Below are positions 27,078-35,870 of a DNA stretch of 64,000 bases, piece after piece; position 1 is the stretch's first letter; each line of letters opens with the position of its first letter. The notes under the pieces were generated by a model, which saw nothing but the letters and a program-made list of their open reading frames with translations, was not told the DNA's origin and ran no database searches. The position numbers and the translations under genes are program-made. Source of the DNA: Candidatus Thorarchaeota archaeon (GTDB lineage: Archaea; Asgardarchaeota; Thorarchaeia; Thorarchaeales; Thorarchaeaceae); the NCBI GenBank assembly GCA_011365025.1, contig RDOF01000010.1, forward strand, positions 20,386 to 84,385. The letters are read 5' to 3'.

Positions 27078-27803
27078 TTACTTGTTCTTGCGGGATTCAA
27101 GAATGATGTCTAAGCATGCGCCCATCACATCCTGAATCGTTTCCTGTCCCTCGAAATCACGCAGGTACTGGTAAGCCTCGTCCACCTTATCCCTTGTGAG
27201 CGCTTCAACGAAATTGAGCAGAGATTTCAACCACTCCTCTCTTGTCTTGTCAATGGCTTTCTTTGCTTTCTCTATTCTGTCCCTAGCCTCTGACATCTTG
27301 TTTATTGTGGCAAATCCCATTGCAGCCAAGGACAGATCAATCACAGCTCGTTGAGCGCGTCCCTCTTCGAGTGCCTCTTCAGCGGCCTTATCATAGAGGT
27401 TGCCAATGTTTTCCGCGCAGGTCAGGAAGTAATCGTAGTCGCCCAGTCTATGACATGCAAATGCAGCCCAAAGATAGGCTTGAGCGGCTGTCTCTGTCAT
27501 ATCGACTTCGAGCGCCTGTTCGGCTGCATTCTCGTAGAGATGAAGTGCAGTATCAAACTCGCTTGTCTGTCTGTACTGAGTGGCTGCTTCAAAATAGGAA
27601 GTTGCTGCCGACTTGTAGTCTTCTGCTTCAACACTCTGCTCTGCATGCATATGGTAGTACTCAGCGGCTTTTCGAGCCATCTCAAGGACTCTATCAAGGT
27701 AGCAGCTTGCAGCCTGCTTGTACTGATTTGCCGCTTGGTAGTACTTCTCAGCCTCGGCAAACTCGCCTGCTAGCCGTTCCCATTGTGTGCACTCTTCTTC
27801 CAT
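27078..27803 (-). CDS. TPR solenoid protein resembling alpha-SNAP
   Basis: A 241-residue all-helical protein made of 5-6 TPR-like helical pairs with repeated (A/Y)-x-x-(Y/F)-x-x-A-A patterns: AEKYYQAANQYKQAASCYL, AATSYFEAATQYRQ, ALHLYENAAEQAL, TAAQAYLWAAFAC. Such repeats resemble the SNAP family (soluble NSF attachment proteins) and generic TPR proteins. Start by ATG (MEEECTQWERLAGEF) at 27803. Stop codon directly abuts the stop of the convergent TPR/Ig gene with no spacer. It is likely a cytoplasmic scaffold; a link to membrane trafficking is inference. Confidence 0.78.
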   Translation of the reverse strand: MEEECTQWERLAGEFAEAEKYYQAANQYKQAASCYLDRVLEMARKAAEYYHMHAEQSVEAEDYKSAATSYFEAATQYRQTSEFDTALHLYENAAEQALEVDMTETAAQAYLWAAFACHRLGDYDYFLTCAENIGNLYDKAAEEALEEGRAQRAVIDLSLAAMGFATINKMSEARDRIEKAKKAIDKTREEWLKSLLNFVEALTRDKVDEAYQYLRDFEGQETIQDVMGACLDIILESRKNK

Positions 27804-28046
27804 GGATTTCTCGACCTATACTTTCAGCACCTATCTGGAGTATACGCTCGGCATACCATCAAGGGGGTATATCTAGTCGCTGCGGGGTGCAATAAAATCT
27901 TACTCTGATGAAGTCGGTAAGGCAAAAACCATTCTTGCCACAGAAAAAGCCTCCCCCAAGGCCTCATGTCCACGCCTTGCCATCACTGACGAATGTTTTC
28001 CTAAATTGCTTAAAAAACAAAATAACAATACCGCACTCTCCATTAC

Positions 28047-28054
28047 TTTATAAC
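28047..28054 (+). promoter_or_regulatory. TATA box of the surface protein gene
   Basis: TTTATAAC lies ~40 nt before the ATG at 28088. Transcription start ~25 nt downstream would give a short leader holding AAAGGTGAGG, a strong ribosome site. Confidence 0.5.
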
Positions 28055-28087
28055 GCCAACTGCCCAAGAGCGGAGAAAGGTGAGGTT

Positions 28088-30610
28088 ATGAAACGCGTCC
28101 TACCTATTGCTTTTGCTTTCATACTTACGAGTTTCATCATCATGCCAGTTCCAATTCTGGCCACTAATTCGATGAATTCAGTGATGGCGGATGATGACAT
28201 AGCAAGTCTACTGCCAATGGCTCAGAACACTGGCGGAGTCTTCCACAGTGTCCGAGTGGCGGTATACAGCGAAGCTAACACAACAGTTCCAAGCTATTCA
28301 TTTGCTGAGGGTCTTACAAATCATCTATCGGAAGTTGTTGCCCTTCTAGAGGATGCTGGATATTCCGTTGATTTACTCTCTACTCAGGACATATTAGATC
28401 ACAAGCTAATGACCGCTGATTACGATGTTCTTGTTCTTGTTAACAACCTGCCTAGAGAGAGTATCTACAATTATGTCAAGGAGTTCTGGCTTGGCGGTGG
28501 TGGCATCCTCAGTTTCAATGGTGCAATTAGCTACCTGATTCATTCTGGAATCATGCTTGTGGGTGCTGAAGGATTTGACGGAAGAGGGATTGCGTACGAC
28601 TACAGGTCGCATGATGATTTCCTTGTTACGGCAAGACATCCCACTGACAAGAGCTGTCATGTTGATGATGTTGTTTCCGAACGTGCGGGCGATTGGGTCA
28701 TCTTTGGCAATGCTTTGTTCTCTAGCTATCCAAATGGGGCATATGCAGTGTCCTTTTTGGAGAACGCAACACAGCCAATGTGGTCTGCGGGAATCGCCAT
28801 CGACAACAGAGTGCGTGGTGGCAGGGTCGTTCAGATTCCGGGAGATGGCAATCCAGTAGCTAATGACTTTGAGACCATCATTGTCGATTCCGTTGACTGG
28901 CTGGCTCCAAGGCCAAAAGGAAGAGTTGTCTATGATTTGTCACATTCTCCGAGATTATGTGTTGATTTGTGGGATGATGCACTTGCAACGCTATGGTCTG
29001 TTGACAACAACTTTGGTGAATTGAGAAATCTGGCCGCAAATCACACATTCACCTTTGACAAGCTGTATCCCTTGGCATCTGGCAACCTGACAATAGACCG
29101 CCTTCAAAAATATGATGTCCTCATCATTGACTGGCCCGACCTGAACTTCACAGATGCAGAGATTACGGCGGTTGAGAATTGGGTGACCAATGGAGGTAGC
29201 ATTATTGTTCTGGGCGACCGAACTGGTCTTGGTGGCAACGGCTACCTTTACATTAATGTGCTTCTGCAGAGCTTTGATATGAGTCTCGGGACAACAAACG
29301 TGCTGAACTACGTTTCACTCACATCTGAGGACCATGAAACTACCGAAGGCGCGCCCGCTCTCTCCGCAGGATACAGAAACTACCTGAGTGTGATTGGCGA
29401 CGCGGAATCCATTTGGAAGGATGGCACTAATACTGTTGTTGCATCTCAGGAGTTCAGTCAGGGGAGGGCTATTCTTTCTGGTGACCAGAACATCTTTGAT
29501 AACACTCAGCTACCCCAAGAGTATAACGTTCGCTTTGCCTTGAACGCCCTCAATTGGCTGACCGCAAACGATGCCGAGGTTCTTCTACTCACCGATTATG
29601 GTCCTGAGTTAGGTTACCACTCTCACCTGGCCCATGCTCTAAATGATCTTGGAATTCCCTATCAGCTATCATTGAGTCAGGTCTGGCTAGATCTTTTCCT
29701 GGACTCCAAATCCTGGGGTCTTGTAATCATCAACGTGCCTAACTATGGGCTTAACAACGACAATCTTGGTGAGCTATATACCTACGCAGATGCTGGCGGA
29801 AGGCTCCTAATGTCCTTCTATGATATGGATATTCAAGACACGCATCCTTTGTGGAGTCTAATTGGAGTCGAGCATTCAGCGGACATAACGGCGCAATCTC
29901 CAATATTCCTCTGGGACAACTCCCACCCAATTTTCAATCTGCCAAATGCTTACAGCGAGGCCAACTACACTTGGGGTACAGCCTATGGTGACGATGGCGA
30001 TACCGTAACGGTTGTTGGAGGCGCCACCGCCTTGGCAGGTGCCACTGCATCCGCTGATGCAGGCAATGCGCTTATCGTGCTAAGTGCTGATGGGAAGATA
30101 CTGCTCAATTCATACCTGATAGACGAGCTTAGTAATGACCAAGATGACTCAACATATCAGGATGCAGCTGAATTATGGCAGAATGAGATCGCCTTCATGA
30201 TGCGCCCAACGGTGGATTCTCCTGCGGATGTAACTTACATAGGAGGCGCGACTGGCAATACGATTGTGTGGTCTCCTGCATCGTACCATCCATATCAGTA
30301 TGAAATCCTCCAGAATGGGTCATCAGTAGCTTCTGGCAACTGGAATGAAACTCAAGTTTCCATTAATGTCGATGGACTTGCGGCTGGAGTCTATGCCTAC
30401 CAGGTAATTGTCTACGACTTCACTGGGAATTCTGCGTTTGATACCGTTCTTGTCACTGTGACTCCTGGCCTATTCGGCATTGATATGATGATTATCATCG
30501 CAGCGGTTGCAGGCGTAGTGGTGCTTGTGATTGTCCTTGCGGTGGTTCTAAGAAAACGGTCGGGCAGTGCCAAGCCAAAGCCGAAGCCAAAGAAAAAATC
30601 CAAGAAATGA
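28088..30610 (+). CDS. Signal-anchored surface protein with amidotransferase-like fold repeats
   Basis: 840 residues from the ATG at 28088 (site GGTGAGG, 2 nt before it; open codons upstream are discounted). A signal peptide is visible at 1-27. The outer part holds several related alpha/beta segments of the type found in class-I glutamine-amidotransferase-like (DUF4350/ThuA-like) domains: YDVLVLVNNLPRESIYNYVKEF with GGGGILSFNG, YDVLIIDWP with NGGSIIVLGDR, and WGLVIINVPNYGLN with AGGRLLMSFYD. A beta-domain (fibronectin-like) follows near 720-800. A membrane helix then precedes a Lys/Pro-rich cytoplasmic tail (KPKPKPKKKSKK). It is probably an extracellular sensor or carbohydrate-binding protein; no catalytic residue is identified. 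Confidence 0.8.
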   Translation: MKRVLPIAFAFILTSFIIMPVPILATNSMNSVMADDDIASLLPMAQNTGGVFHSVRVAVYSEANTTVPSYSFAEGLTNHLSEVVALLEDAGYSVDLLSTQDILDHKLMTADYDVLVLVNNLPRESIYNYVKEFWLGGGGILSFNGAISYLIHSGIMLVGAEGFDGRGIAYDYRSHDDFLVTARHPTDKSCHVDDVVSERAGDWVIFGNALFSSYPNGAYAVSFLENATQPMWSAGIAIDNRVRGGRVVQIPGDGNPVANDFETIIVDSVDWLAPRPKGRVVYDLSHSPRLCVDLWDDALATLWSVDNNFGELRNLAANHTFTFDKLYPLASGNLTIDRLQKYDVLIIDWPDLNFTDAEITAVENWVTNGGSIIVLGDRTGLGGNGYLYINVLLQSFDMSLGTTNVLNYVSLTSEDHETTEGAPALSAGYRNYLSVIGDAESIWKDGTNTVVASQEFSQGRAILSGDQNIFDNTQLPQEYNVRFALNALNWLTANDAEVLLLTDYGPELGYHSHLAHALNDLGIPYQLSLSQVWLDLFLDSKSWGLVIINVPNYGLNNDNLGELYTYADAGGRLLMSFYDMDIQDTHPLWSLIGVEHSADITAQSPIFLWDNSHPIFNLPNAYSEANYTWGTAYGDDGDTVTVVGGATALAGATASADAGNALIVLSADGKILLNSYLIDELSNDQDDSTYQDAAELWQNEIAFMMRPTVDSPADVTYIGGATGNTIVWSPASYHPYQYEILQNGSSVASGNWNETQVSINVDGLAAGVYAYQVIVYDFTGNSAFDTVLVTVTPGLFGIDMMIIIAAVAGVVVLVIVLAVVLRKRSGSAKPKPKPKKKSKK

Positions 30611-30615
30611 TACAT

Positions 30616-30667
30616 TTGAAGAGGTGCTTCCTTTATGGATGCCCTCTTCATCTCTCTTTATTTTTCC
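30616..30667 (+). terminator. Hairpin plus T-rich terminator
   Basis: GAAGAGG and CCTCTTC form a 7-bp stem with a long loop after the surface-protein stop. The stem is followed by ATCTCTCTTTATTTTTCC. It lies between convergent genes and could serve the plus strand. Confidence 0.5.
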
Positions 30668-30683
30668 GTACAAATGTCGGGCG

Positions 30684-31949
30684 TTATGCCAACTTCAGCT
30701 CTTCCAGCAACTCCTTGGCACGTTCTACCTTGACATTTTTCTCTTGAATGAGCTGTTTGGCTATTCTCTCAATCAATTCGCCTCTCGCCCCCGCAGTAGC
30801 AGCCACATTTCTCGCATGAAGCGACATGTGCCCCTTTTGGATGCCTTCAGAGGCTAATGCCCTGAGGGCGGCGAGGTTCTGTGCCAATCCCACACTGGCT
30901 ATCACTCTGGCAAGCTCAGGTGCGGTCTTCACATCAAGAATCTTAACACAAGCCCTTGCGACCGGGTGGACCTTCGTTGCGCCACCCACTAGTCCCACCG
31001 CCATGGGCAGTTCGATTGTGCCAATCAGGTTCCCCTGTTCGTCCTTCTCGTATTTTGTGAGTGAGCTGTATCCTCCAACTGCCGCGTAGCTATGAGCACC
31101 TGCCTCAATTGCCCTGAAATCATTCCCTGTAGCAATGACTACGGCATCAATTCCGTTCATTATGCCCTTGTTATGGGTGCTGCAACGATAGGGGTCCGCC
31201 TCAGCAAATGCCCATGCGGCAATGATTCCATCGACAACTTCCTCTCCTCCCAACAGCTCCTTGTCAAAGGTTGCTGACGAGCGCACAAGTCTAAGGTCTG
31301 CCAGGTTTGACAATATTCGAAGAAGTACTCGGCCACCAGTGATCTCTTCTATTCTGGGTGCCAGTGCTTCTGCCATTGTGTTTACGGCGTTAGCTCCCAT
31401 TGCATCTCTTGTGTCGACAACAATCTCTGTGATGACCATATGCCCTACTGAAGTCTCAAGGACACGAACCCTGAGGTCTCTTGCTCCCCCACCGAATTTC
31501 ACAAGAATCGGATCTTGTCTGTTGGCCAGCTCCAGCAATTCGCCTTTCTTATCCAAGATTCTGGTCTTTGCAGCAAAGGGGGCAGGAACGTCGACTGCCT
31601 GTATTTGAGCGATCATGTGGGGCCCAGTATCATTTGCCGTAAAACCTCCATGAGGTCTTGCCATTCTTGCCGCATTGCTGGCTGCTGCTACGACCGATGG
31701 CTCTTCTAGTGCCATGGGAATGAGGTAGTCTTTTCCATTCACTTGGAAATTGGTTGCAATCCCCAAAGGCAGTGTCATTGAGCCCACAACATTCTCAATC
31801 ATATGATCAAGAACTTCTATGTCAACTGCTCCCGGGTCGAATAGAGGGCGAAGCTCCTCTTCTGGAATTCCTGTGATTTCGCGGAGTTTCTTCGCGCGTT
31901 CCTCTCTTGTGAGCTTGTAGAATCCCGAGATTTGCGAGTCTTTGACCAA
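30684..31949 (-). CDS. hmgA: HMG-CoA reductase, class II
   Basis: Reduces HMG-CoA to mevalonate for archaeal isoprenoid lipids (class II enzymes often use NADH). The 421-residue chain has the class II pattern ENVVGSMTLPLGIATNFQVN. Catalytic residues are E83 in EEPS, K261 in HNKGIMNG, D277 in GNDFRA and H374 in GHMSLHARN. The cofactor motif DAMGAN lies at 182-187. E83 even matches the standard Pseudomonas numbering. The start is a TTG with the excellent site GGAGGTC 5 nt upstream. Many archaea use class I enzymes, so a bacterial-type class II gene may reflect transfer or an alternative pathway form. Confidence 0.96.
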   Translation of the reverse strand: MVKDSQISGFYKLTREERAKKLREITGIPEEELRPLFDPGAVDIEVLDHMIENVVGSMTLPLGIATNFQVNGKDYLIPMALEEPSVVAAASNAARMARPHGGFTANDTGPHMIAQIQAVDVPAPFAAKTRILDKKGELLELANRQDPILVKFGGGARDLRVRVLETSVGHMVITEIVVDTRDAMGANAVNTMAEALAPRIEEITGGRVLLRILSNLADLRLVRSSATFDKELLGGEEVVDGIIAAWAFAEADPYRCSTHNKGIMNGIDAVVIATGNDFRAIEAGAHSYAAVGGYSSLTKYEKDEQGNLIGTIELPMAVGLVGGATKVHPVARACVKILDVKTAPELARVIASVGLAQNLAALRALASEGIQKGHMSLHARNVAATAGARGELIERIAKQLIQEKNVKVERAKELLEELKLA

Positions 31950-32061
31950 CTAGAGACCTCCGGGATAGGCTCAGCCTTCTTGGTAATAAGACTGTTGGAG
32001 CATTATCACCATTGCCCTATCAGAGAAGACTTTTATCCTGCGACTTGGATAGAGTGAGGAC

Positions 32062-32940
32062 ATGAGTTATGCTGAGGGACCAGGTCCTAAGCAGGTTTAT
32101 TGGCCTCAACTTTGTGCTGGCTGTGGTACGACCAGTACGCTTCGGCCTTTTAGTGATGTGTGGAAGTCAGCCATTCGTAGTACTTATGCAGGAACCACGA
32201 GACTCCACACAATCGAGCTTCGCGTTTCTACCTATCTCTGCCTGACGTGTTTGGACAAATCGAAGAGATGGGCACAAAATGAGAAAGCCTACTATGCGAA
32301 GCTAAGGCTCTTTTCACTGCTCATCATTATTGTGCCAATCTTTCCCCTATCTTTCTTTGGCTCGTCTGCTTCTTATGATGCAATGGGCACCATTGTTTCT
32401 CTTCTTTCTCTTGGATGGGTCATCCTTGGGGCCATTGTCGGTCCCGTATACTTTAACAGGGGAATGCAAGTCTATGACAGGTTCCTAAAAGAGCCGCGTC
32501 ACGCCTACGTTAGCCTGACTCAGGCTGGCGTGTCAGAGGTTTCCTTCAACTTAACGAATGCCTCCTACTACGATGCTTTTTCAAAGGCAAATCCGGGACT
32601 CAACGTCAAGAAGTCGGAAAGAATTCCCTGGGCAGTGAAATTTCCCTCTTCCTTAATCTACATTGCACTGGGATTCCTTGTGGTAGTCTTCCTCGGCCTT
32701 GGTATAGAATTCACCATTAGTATCGCAATTAGATGGATTATTGCGGTTGTCATCTCGCTTCTTCCATCTTTCATATTCGCTAAGCCCGACGAATTCTCTC
32801 CGGGTGGGAGCGATGAAGAAGCTCCTGCAACTGATGTAGAAAATACGGCTGATACCTATGAAACTGAGGCTGAGACCATAACTGAGCGGATTGAGGAATC
32901 AGAGGAGCCAGATGAAGAGGAAGGCTTGGACTGGCTGTGA
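32062..32940 (+). CDS. Zinc-ribbon/4-TM membrane protein with acidic tail
   Basis: 292 residues. An N-terminal zinc ribbon with C18/C21 and C60/C63 precedes two membrane pairs (about 78-130 and 195-245). A cytoplasmic acidic tail ends EEEGLDWL. The site GTGAGGAC directly precedes the ATG, and TTTTATC at about 32030 is TATA-like. It is a paralog of the 377-residue protein at 5301-6434 (CAGC/CLGC ribbon, four helices) and of the fragment at 33418. Function unknown; the C-terminal acidic-W-L tail recurs in the fragment. Confidence 0.78.
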   Translation: MSYAEGPGPKQVYWPQLCAGCGTTSTLRPFSDVWKSAIRSTYAGTTRLHTIELRVSTYLCLTCLDKSKRWAQNEKAYYAKLRLFSLLIIIVPIFPLSFFGSSASYDAMGTIVSLLSLGWVILGAIVGPVYFNRGMQVYDRFLKEPRHAYVSLTQAGVSEVSFNLTNASYYDAFSKANPGLNVKKSERIPWAVKFPSSLIYIALGFLVVVFLGLGIEFTISIAIRWIIAVVISLLPSFIFAKPDEFSPGGSDEEAPATDVENTADTYETEAETITERIEESEEPDEEEGLDWL

Positions 32941-32976
32941 TTGCTCCATATGCACCATTGAAACACCCCAACACAC

Positions 32977-33351
32977 TCAAATGGGGGCTTCTTGTCTAGC
33001 TGATTCAATTCGTCTTGTTGTTGGCATGTATCGTTCGACCTTTGGTGGTATGAGAGCTTTGAGAATTTTCCTTTTGGGTGTAGTTCCAAAGCACTTCGAA
33101 GCTATCCACACGCCTTCATCGGCAAGCTGGAGGTTAAATCCTAGATTCAGTAGATTTAGCAAATACTCCATGCAACTAGTCATAATCTTGGGCAATATAC
33201 AGTGGTCCTTGAGCTTAATCCCCAAATCAAACGGGGCGATTTCCACATCCACTCGTAGGGGGTTCTGCTCATCGTTCGTGTGAGTCAGCACTATTTCGAC
33301 CCATCCGGTTTTTGACAGAATTGCGGATGTTTCAGTTGCATTCTCGTTCAT
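32977..33351 (-). CDS. Hypothetical protein (124 aa)
   Basis: Minus-strand frame starting MNENATETSAILSKTGWVEIVL, with alternating strands and a helix (TSCMEYLLNLLNLGFNLQL) and a basic C-terminus. Base and codon use look protein-like and there are no membrane segments. It sits between the zinc-ribbon/4-TM gene and the partial paralog, in opposite orientation to both. Family not recognised; function unknown. Confidence 0.5.
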   Translation of the reverse strand: MNENATETSAILSKTGWVEIVLTHTNDEQNPLRVDVEIAPFDLGIKLKDHCILPKIMTSCMEYLLNLLNLGFNLQLADEGVWIASKCFGTTPKRKILKALIPPKVERYMPTTRRIESARQEAPI

Positions 33352-33417
33352 CCGAGCATTTCGGATTTCTGAAACAAGCCGACTGAATCTGGAGCAAAAG
33401 CTCGATAAAGACTCTAC

Positions 33418-33795
33418 ATGTGCAAAGCGAAAATTCCTTGGTATCCCCTATACCTTGCAGTGGCTTTTCTTGTTGTAGTCTTTTTCATTGGTGGCATAGA
33501 TTGGGTCATTTACCTGGCCATTAGGTACATTGGAGCACTTGTTCTAGTCTTACTTCCATCCTTCATTATTAGAAGCTCTGGTGGTGTTACTCAGGAAACG
33601 GTACGGTCAGCTACTGCGGCTGATCCCATTCGAATCTCTATTGAGCCTTCACAGACAAAGAACGTGCCCATTGCGGAGAGAAATCCAAAAGATGAGGAAT
33701 CACACCAAGAAGAAGATGATGATGAGCTTTGGCTTTCGACTGCGTCATGTAGGAACGGACAATACGTTTATTTCATGTACCTTCGAGCATGCTGA
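33418..33795 (+). pseudogene. C-terminal fragment of a zinc-ribbon/4-TM paralog
   Basis: The translation starts with MCKAKIPWYPLYLAVAFLVVVFF and a second membrane helix ending LLPSFIIR. This matches residues ~192-245 of the 32062-32940 protein (same IPW, LVVVF and LLPSF landmarks). An acidic tail EEDDDELWL follows, but the frame runs on for 20 residues past the WL instead of stopping. No zinc ribbon or first membrane pair precedes it; an in-frame TAA lies just upstream of the ATG. It is therefore read as a truncated, degrading copy, though a functional two-helix protein is possible. It ends 13 nt before the GlyRS start. Confidence 0.6.
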
Positions 33796-33808
33796 TTGGT
33801 TATAGCGT

Positions 33809-35317
33809 ATGAATTCCGAACGAGATTTTGGCGAAATCATAATAGGCCTGTCTAAGAAGCGGGGTTTCTTCTGGGGACCAAGTCCAGAGATCTACGGAGG
33901 TAGTTCGGGCTTCTATGATCTGGGCCCGCTCGGGAAACTTCTCAAGAACCGACTTGAAGATCGGATTAGGTCGGCCTTTGTGCGAGCTTCATTCTGGGAG
34001 GTGGAGTGCCCAACTGTTTCTCCTGCTATCGTTTGGAAGGCATCAGGTCATCTTGACGGTTTCATTGACCCCGTTGTTTCATGCACCAAATGTGAGCAAG
34101 TCTATCGAGCAGACACGCTGATAGAAGAACAGGTTCCAGGAACGAAACTCAAGAGCATGGATGTTGAAGAGCTTTCCAAGGCAATAAAGGAACTCGGAAT
34201 TTGCTGTCCCTCTTGTCAAGGTGCACTTGGCGATGTGAATCAATACAACCTGATGCTTAAGACTCAGCTAGGCCTGGATCAGGAAGCTTACATGCGCCCC
34301 GAAACTGCAACAACGACCTACCTGCTTTTCAAGAGACTACTCACCTTCTTCCGGGACAAGCTGCCTGCACTGGTTTTTCAAATTGGGAAGGCCTACCGCA
34401 ACGAAATATCCCCTCGACAGGGAATGTTGCGTTTGAGAGAATTCACACAAGTGGAAGGACAAATCTTTCTTCTTGAGGACCATGAGTCAGAATGGTCGCC
34501 CTTCAAGGAAATCGAATTTGAAACCCTTCCTTTGTTGCCTTCAGACATTCAGGAGAAAGGCTCAGAGACCGTGGTTCCCACCAAAATGAAGGACGCCCTG
34601 AGGAAGGGTTACTTCCAACAGCGTGCCTATGCATGGTGTGTCTATCTAGCATACAAGATATTCCGCGATATGGGCTTTGGCGAGAAATCGCTCCGGCTTC
34701 GACAGCATCTTCCGACTGAGCGGGCTCACTATGCGAAAGATGCCTGGGATGTGGAGGTATTTACGCAAAGCTACGGTTGGACGGAATGCTGTGGTGTCCA
34801 TGACAGGGGCAACTATGATTTGACGCGACATCAAGAGTATTCGAAGGAGAACTTGAACGTGAAGGTTGACAAGTCGCCTGTTGTTCCCAATGTTCTTGAG
34901 ATTGCCTTTGGCGTCGAACGTCCTCTTTTCTGTCTGATTGATAACTGCTATGTTGAAGATGAAGACAGGACATGGTTGCGTTTCCCACCTCAAATTGCGC
35001 CTATCCAAGTGGCTGTTTTTCCTCTGATGGGAAAACCAGAATTAGTGGGGCCTGCAACGGAGATTTACGACTCTCTCGTGGAAGCCGGACTTGTTGCCTA
35101 TTTCGACCAAGGCGGATCTATTGGACGCAGATATCGGCGGCAGGATGAGATTGGAACGCCTTTCTGCGTAACCGTCGATTACGGGACTTTGGAAGACAAT
35201 ACAGTCACGATTAGAGACCGGGATAGTATGGACCAAGTGAGGTTGAAGATTGACGACTTAAGTGCAACTCTTGTTAAGCTAGCCAAGGGGCGAGTTGGCT
35301 TTGCAACCCTAAAATGA
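33809..35317 (+). CDS. glyS: Glycyl-tRNA synthetase, archaeal/eukaryal alpha2 type
   Basis: Class II synthetase charging tRNA-Gly. It shows the N-terminal KKRGFFWGPSPEIYGGSSGFYDLGP, the insert with CTKCEQVY and CCPSCQG (zinc-type Cys pairs), and motif 2 in RNEISPRQGMLRLREFTQ. The C-terminal anticodon domain has GGSIGRRYRRQDEIGTPFCV. 502 residues is within the range for the homodimeric type. The start ATG immediately follows the paralog fragment, and no strong ribosome site is apparent. Universal stress and activator genes follow downstream on the same strand. Confidence 0.96.
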   Translation: MNSERDFGEIIIGLSKKRGFFWGPSPEIYGGSSGFYDLGPLGKLLKNRLEDRIRSAFVRASFWEVECPTVSPAIVWKASGHLDGFIDPVVSCTKCEQVYRADTLIEEQVPGTKLKSMDVEELSKAIKELGICCPSCQGALGDVNQYNLMLKTQLGLDQEAYMRPETATTTYLLFKRLLTFFRDKLPALVFQIGKAYRNEISPRQGMLRLREFTQVEGQIFLLEDHESEWSPFKEIEFETLPLLPSDIQEKGSETVVPTKMKDALRKGYFQQRAYAWCVYLAYKIFRDMGFGEKSLRLRQHLPTERAHYAKDAWDVEVFTQSYGWTECCGVHDRGNYDLTRHQEYSKENLNVKVDKSPVVPNVLEIAFGVERPLFCLIDNCYVEDEDRTWLRFPPQIAPIQVAVFPLMGKPELVGPATEIYDSLVEAGLVAYFDQGGSIGRRYRRQDEIGTPFCVTVDYGTLEDNTVTIRDRDSMDQVRLKIDDLSATLVKLAKGRVGFATLK

Positions 35318-35384
35318 GCAAAACCCAATTTCTGGGGAAAGAGAGATAAGGTCAGCTGGCTATCGTGACCCAAGTGGGTATCAA

Positions 35385-35834
35385 ATGAACGAATCTACAG
35401 ACATAGTTCAGGTCAAAGCAATTCTTGTTGCAGTAGATGGTTCAGAGTATTCTGACAAAGCTGTCCGTTATGCTTGTGCAATAGGGCCTCCCTTAGGCGC
35501 TGAGGTTGTCTTGCTTCACGTTGTGCCAATGCTTGTATCCGCTACACCCTATGGCGACACGATCTCAGACCAGCCGTTCCTCCATTTGCAGAGCGTAGGG
35601 GAGGATATTTTGAGGAAAGCGAAAGAGCTTGCTATTAATCTGAACTGTGAGGTCACTGACCTAATTTCTCACGGAGACCCCTCTAGCAAGATTATCGATA
35701 TTGCCTGCGAGCGAAATATTGACATTATTATAATGGGTTCAAGAGGAGTCAGCGGGATTCGTAGATTCTTTGTTGGTTCGATTAGTGACAAGGTAGTAAG
35801 TCATGCGCCTTGTCCTGTAATGATTGTTCGTTGA
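35385..35834 (+). CDS. Universal stress protein (UspA family)
   Basis: A 149-residue single-domain UspA fold. N-terminal ILVAVDGSEYSDKAVRYAC and C-terminal MGSRGVSGIRRFFVGSISDKV carry the ATP-binding G-x2-G-x9-G-S signature. It is cytoplasmic and probably binds ATP; the stress signal is unknown. It lies 67 nt after glyS and 36 nt before the ASKHA-fold gene. Confidence 0.93.
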   Translation: MNESTDIVQVKAILVAVDGSEYSDKAVRYACAIGPPLGAEVVLLHVVPMLVSATPYGDTISDQPFLHLQSVGEDILRKAKELAINLNCEVTDLISHGDPSSKIIDIACERNIDIIIMGSRGVSGIRRFFVGSISDKVVSHAPCPVMIVR

Positions 35835-35870
35835 ACTCCTTCATAAGCTGACATATGGGGCTGCAATCAA

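Noticed and set aside
35368..35379. ACCCA-AG-TGGGT repeat before the universal stress gene as an operator
   Set aside because: Only 5 bp and overlaps the likely ribosome site; probability of chance is high.
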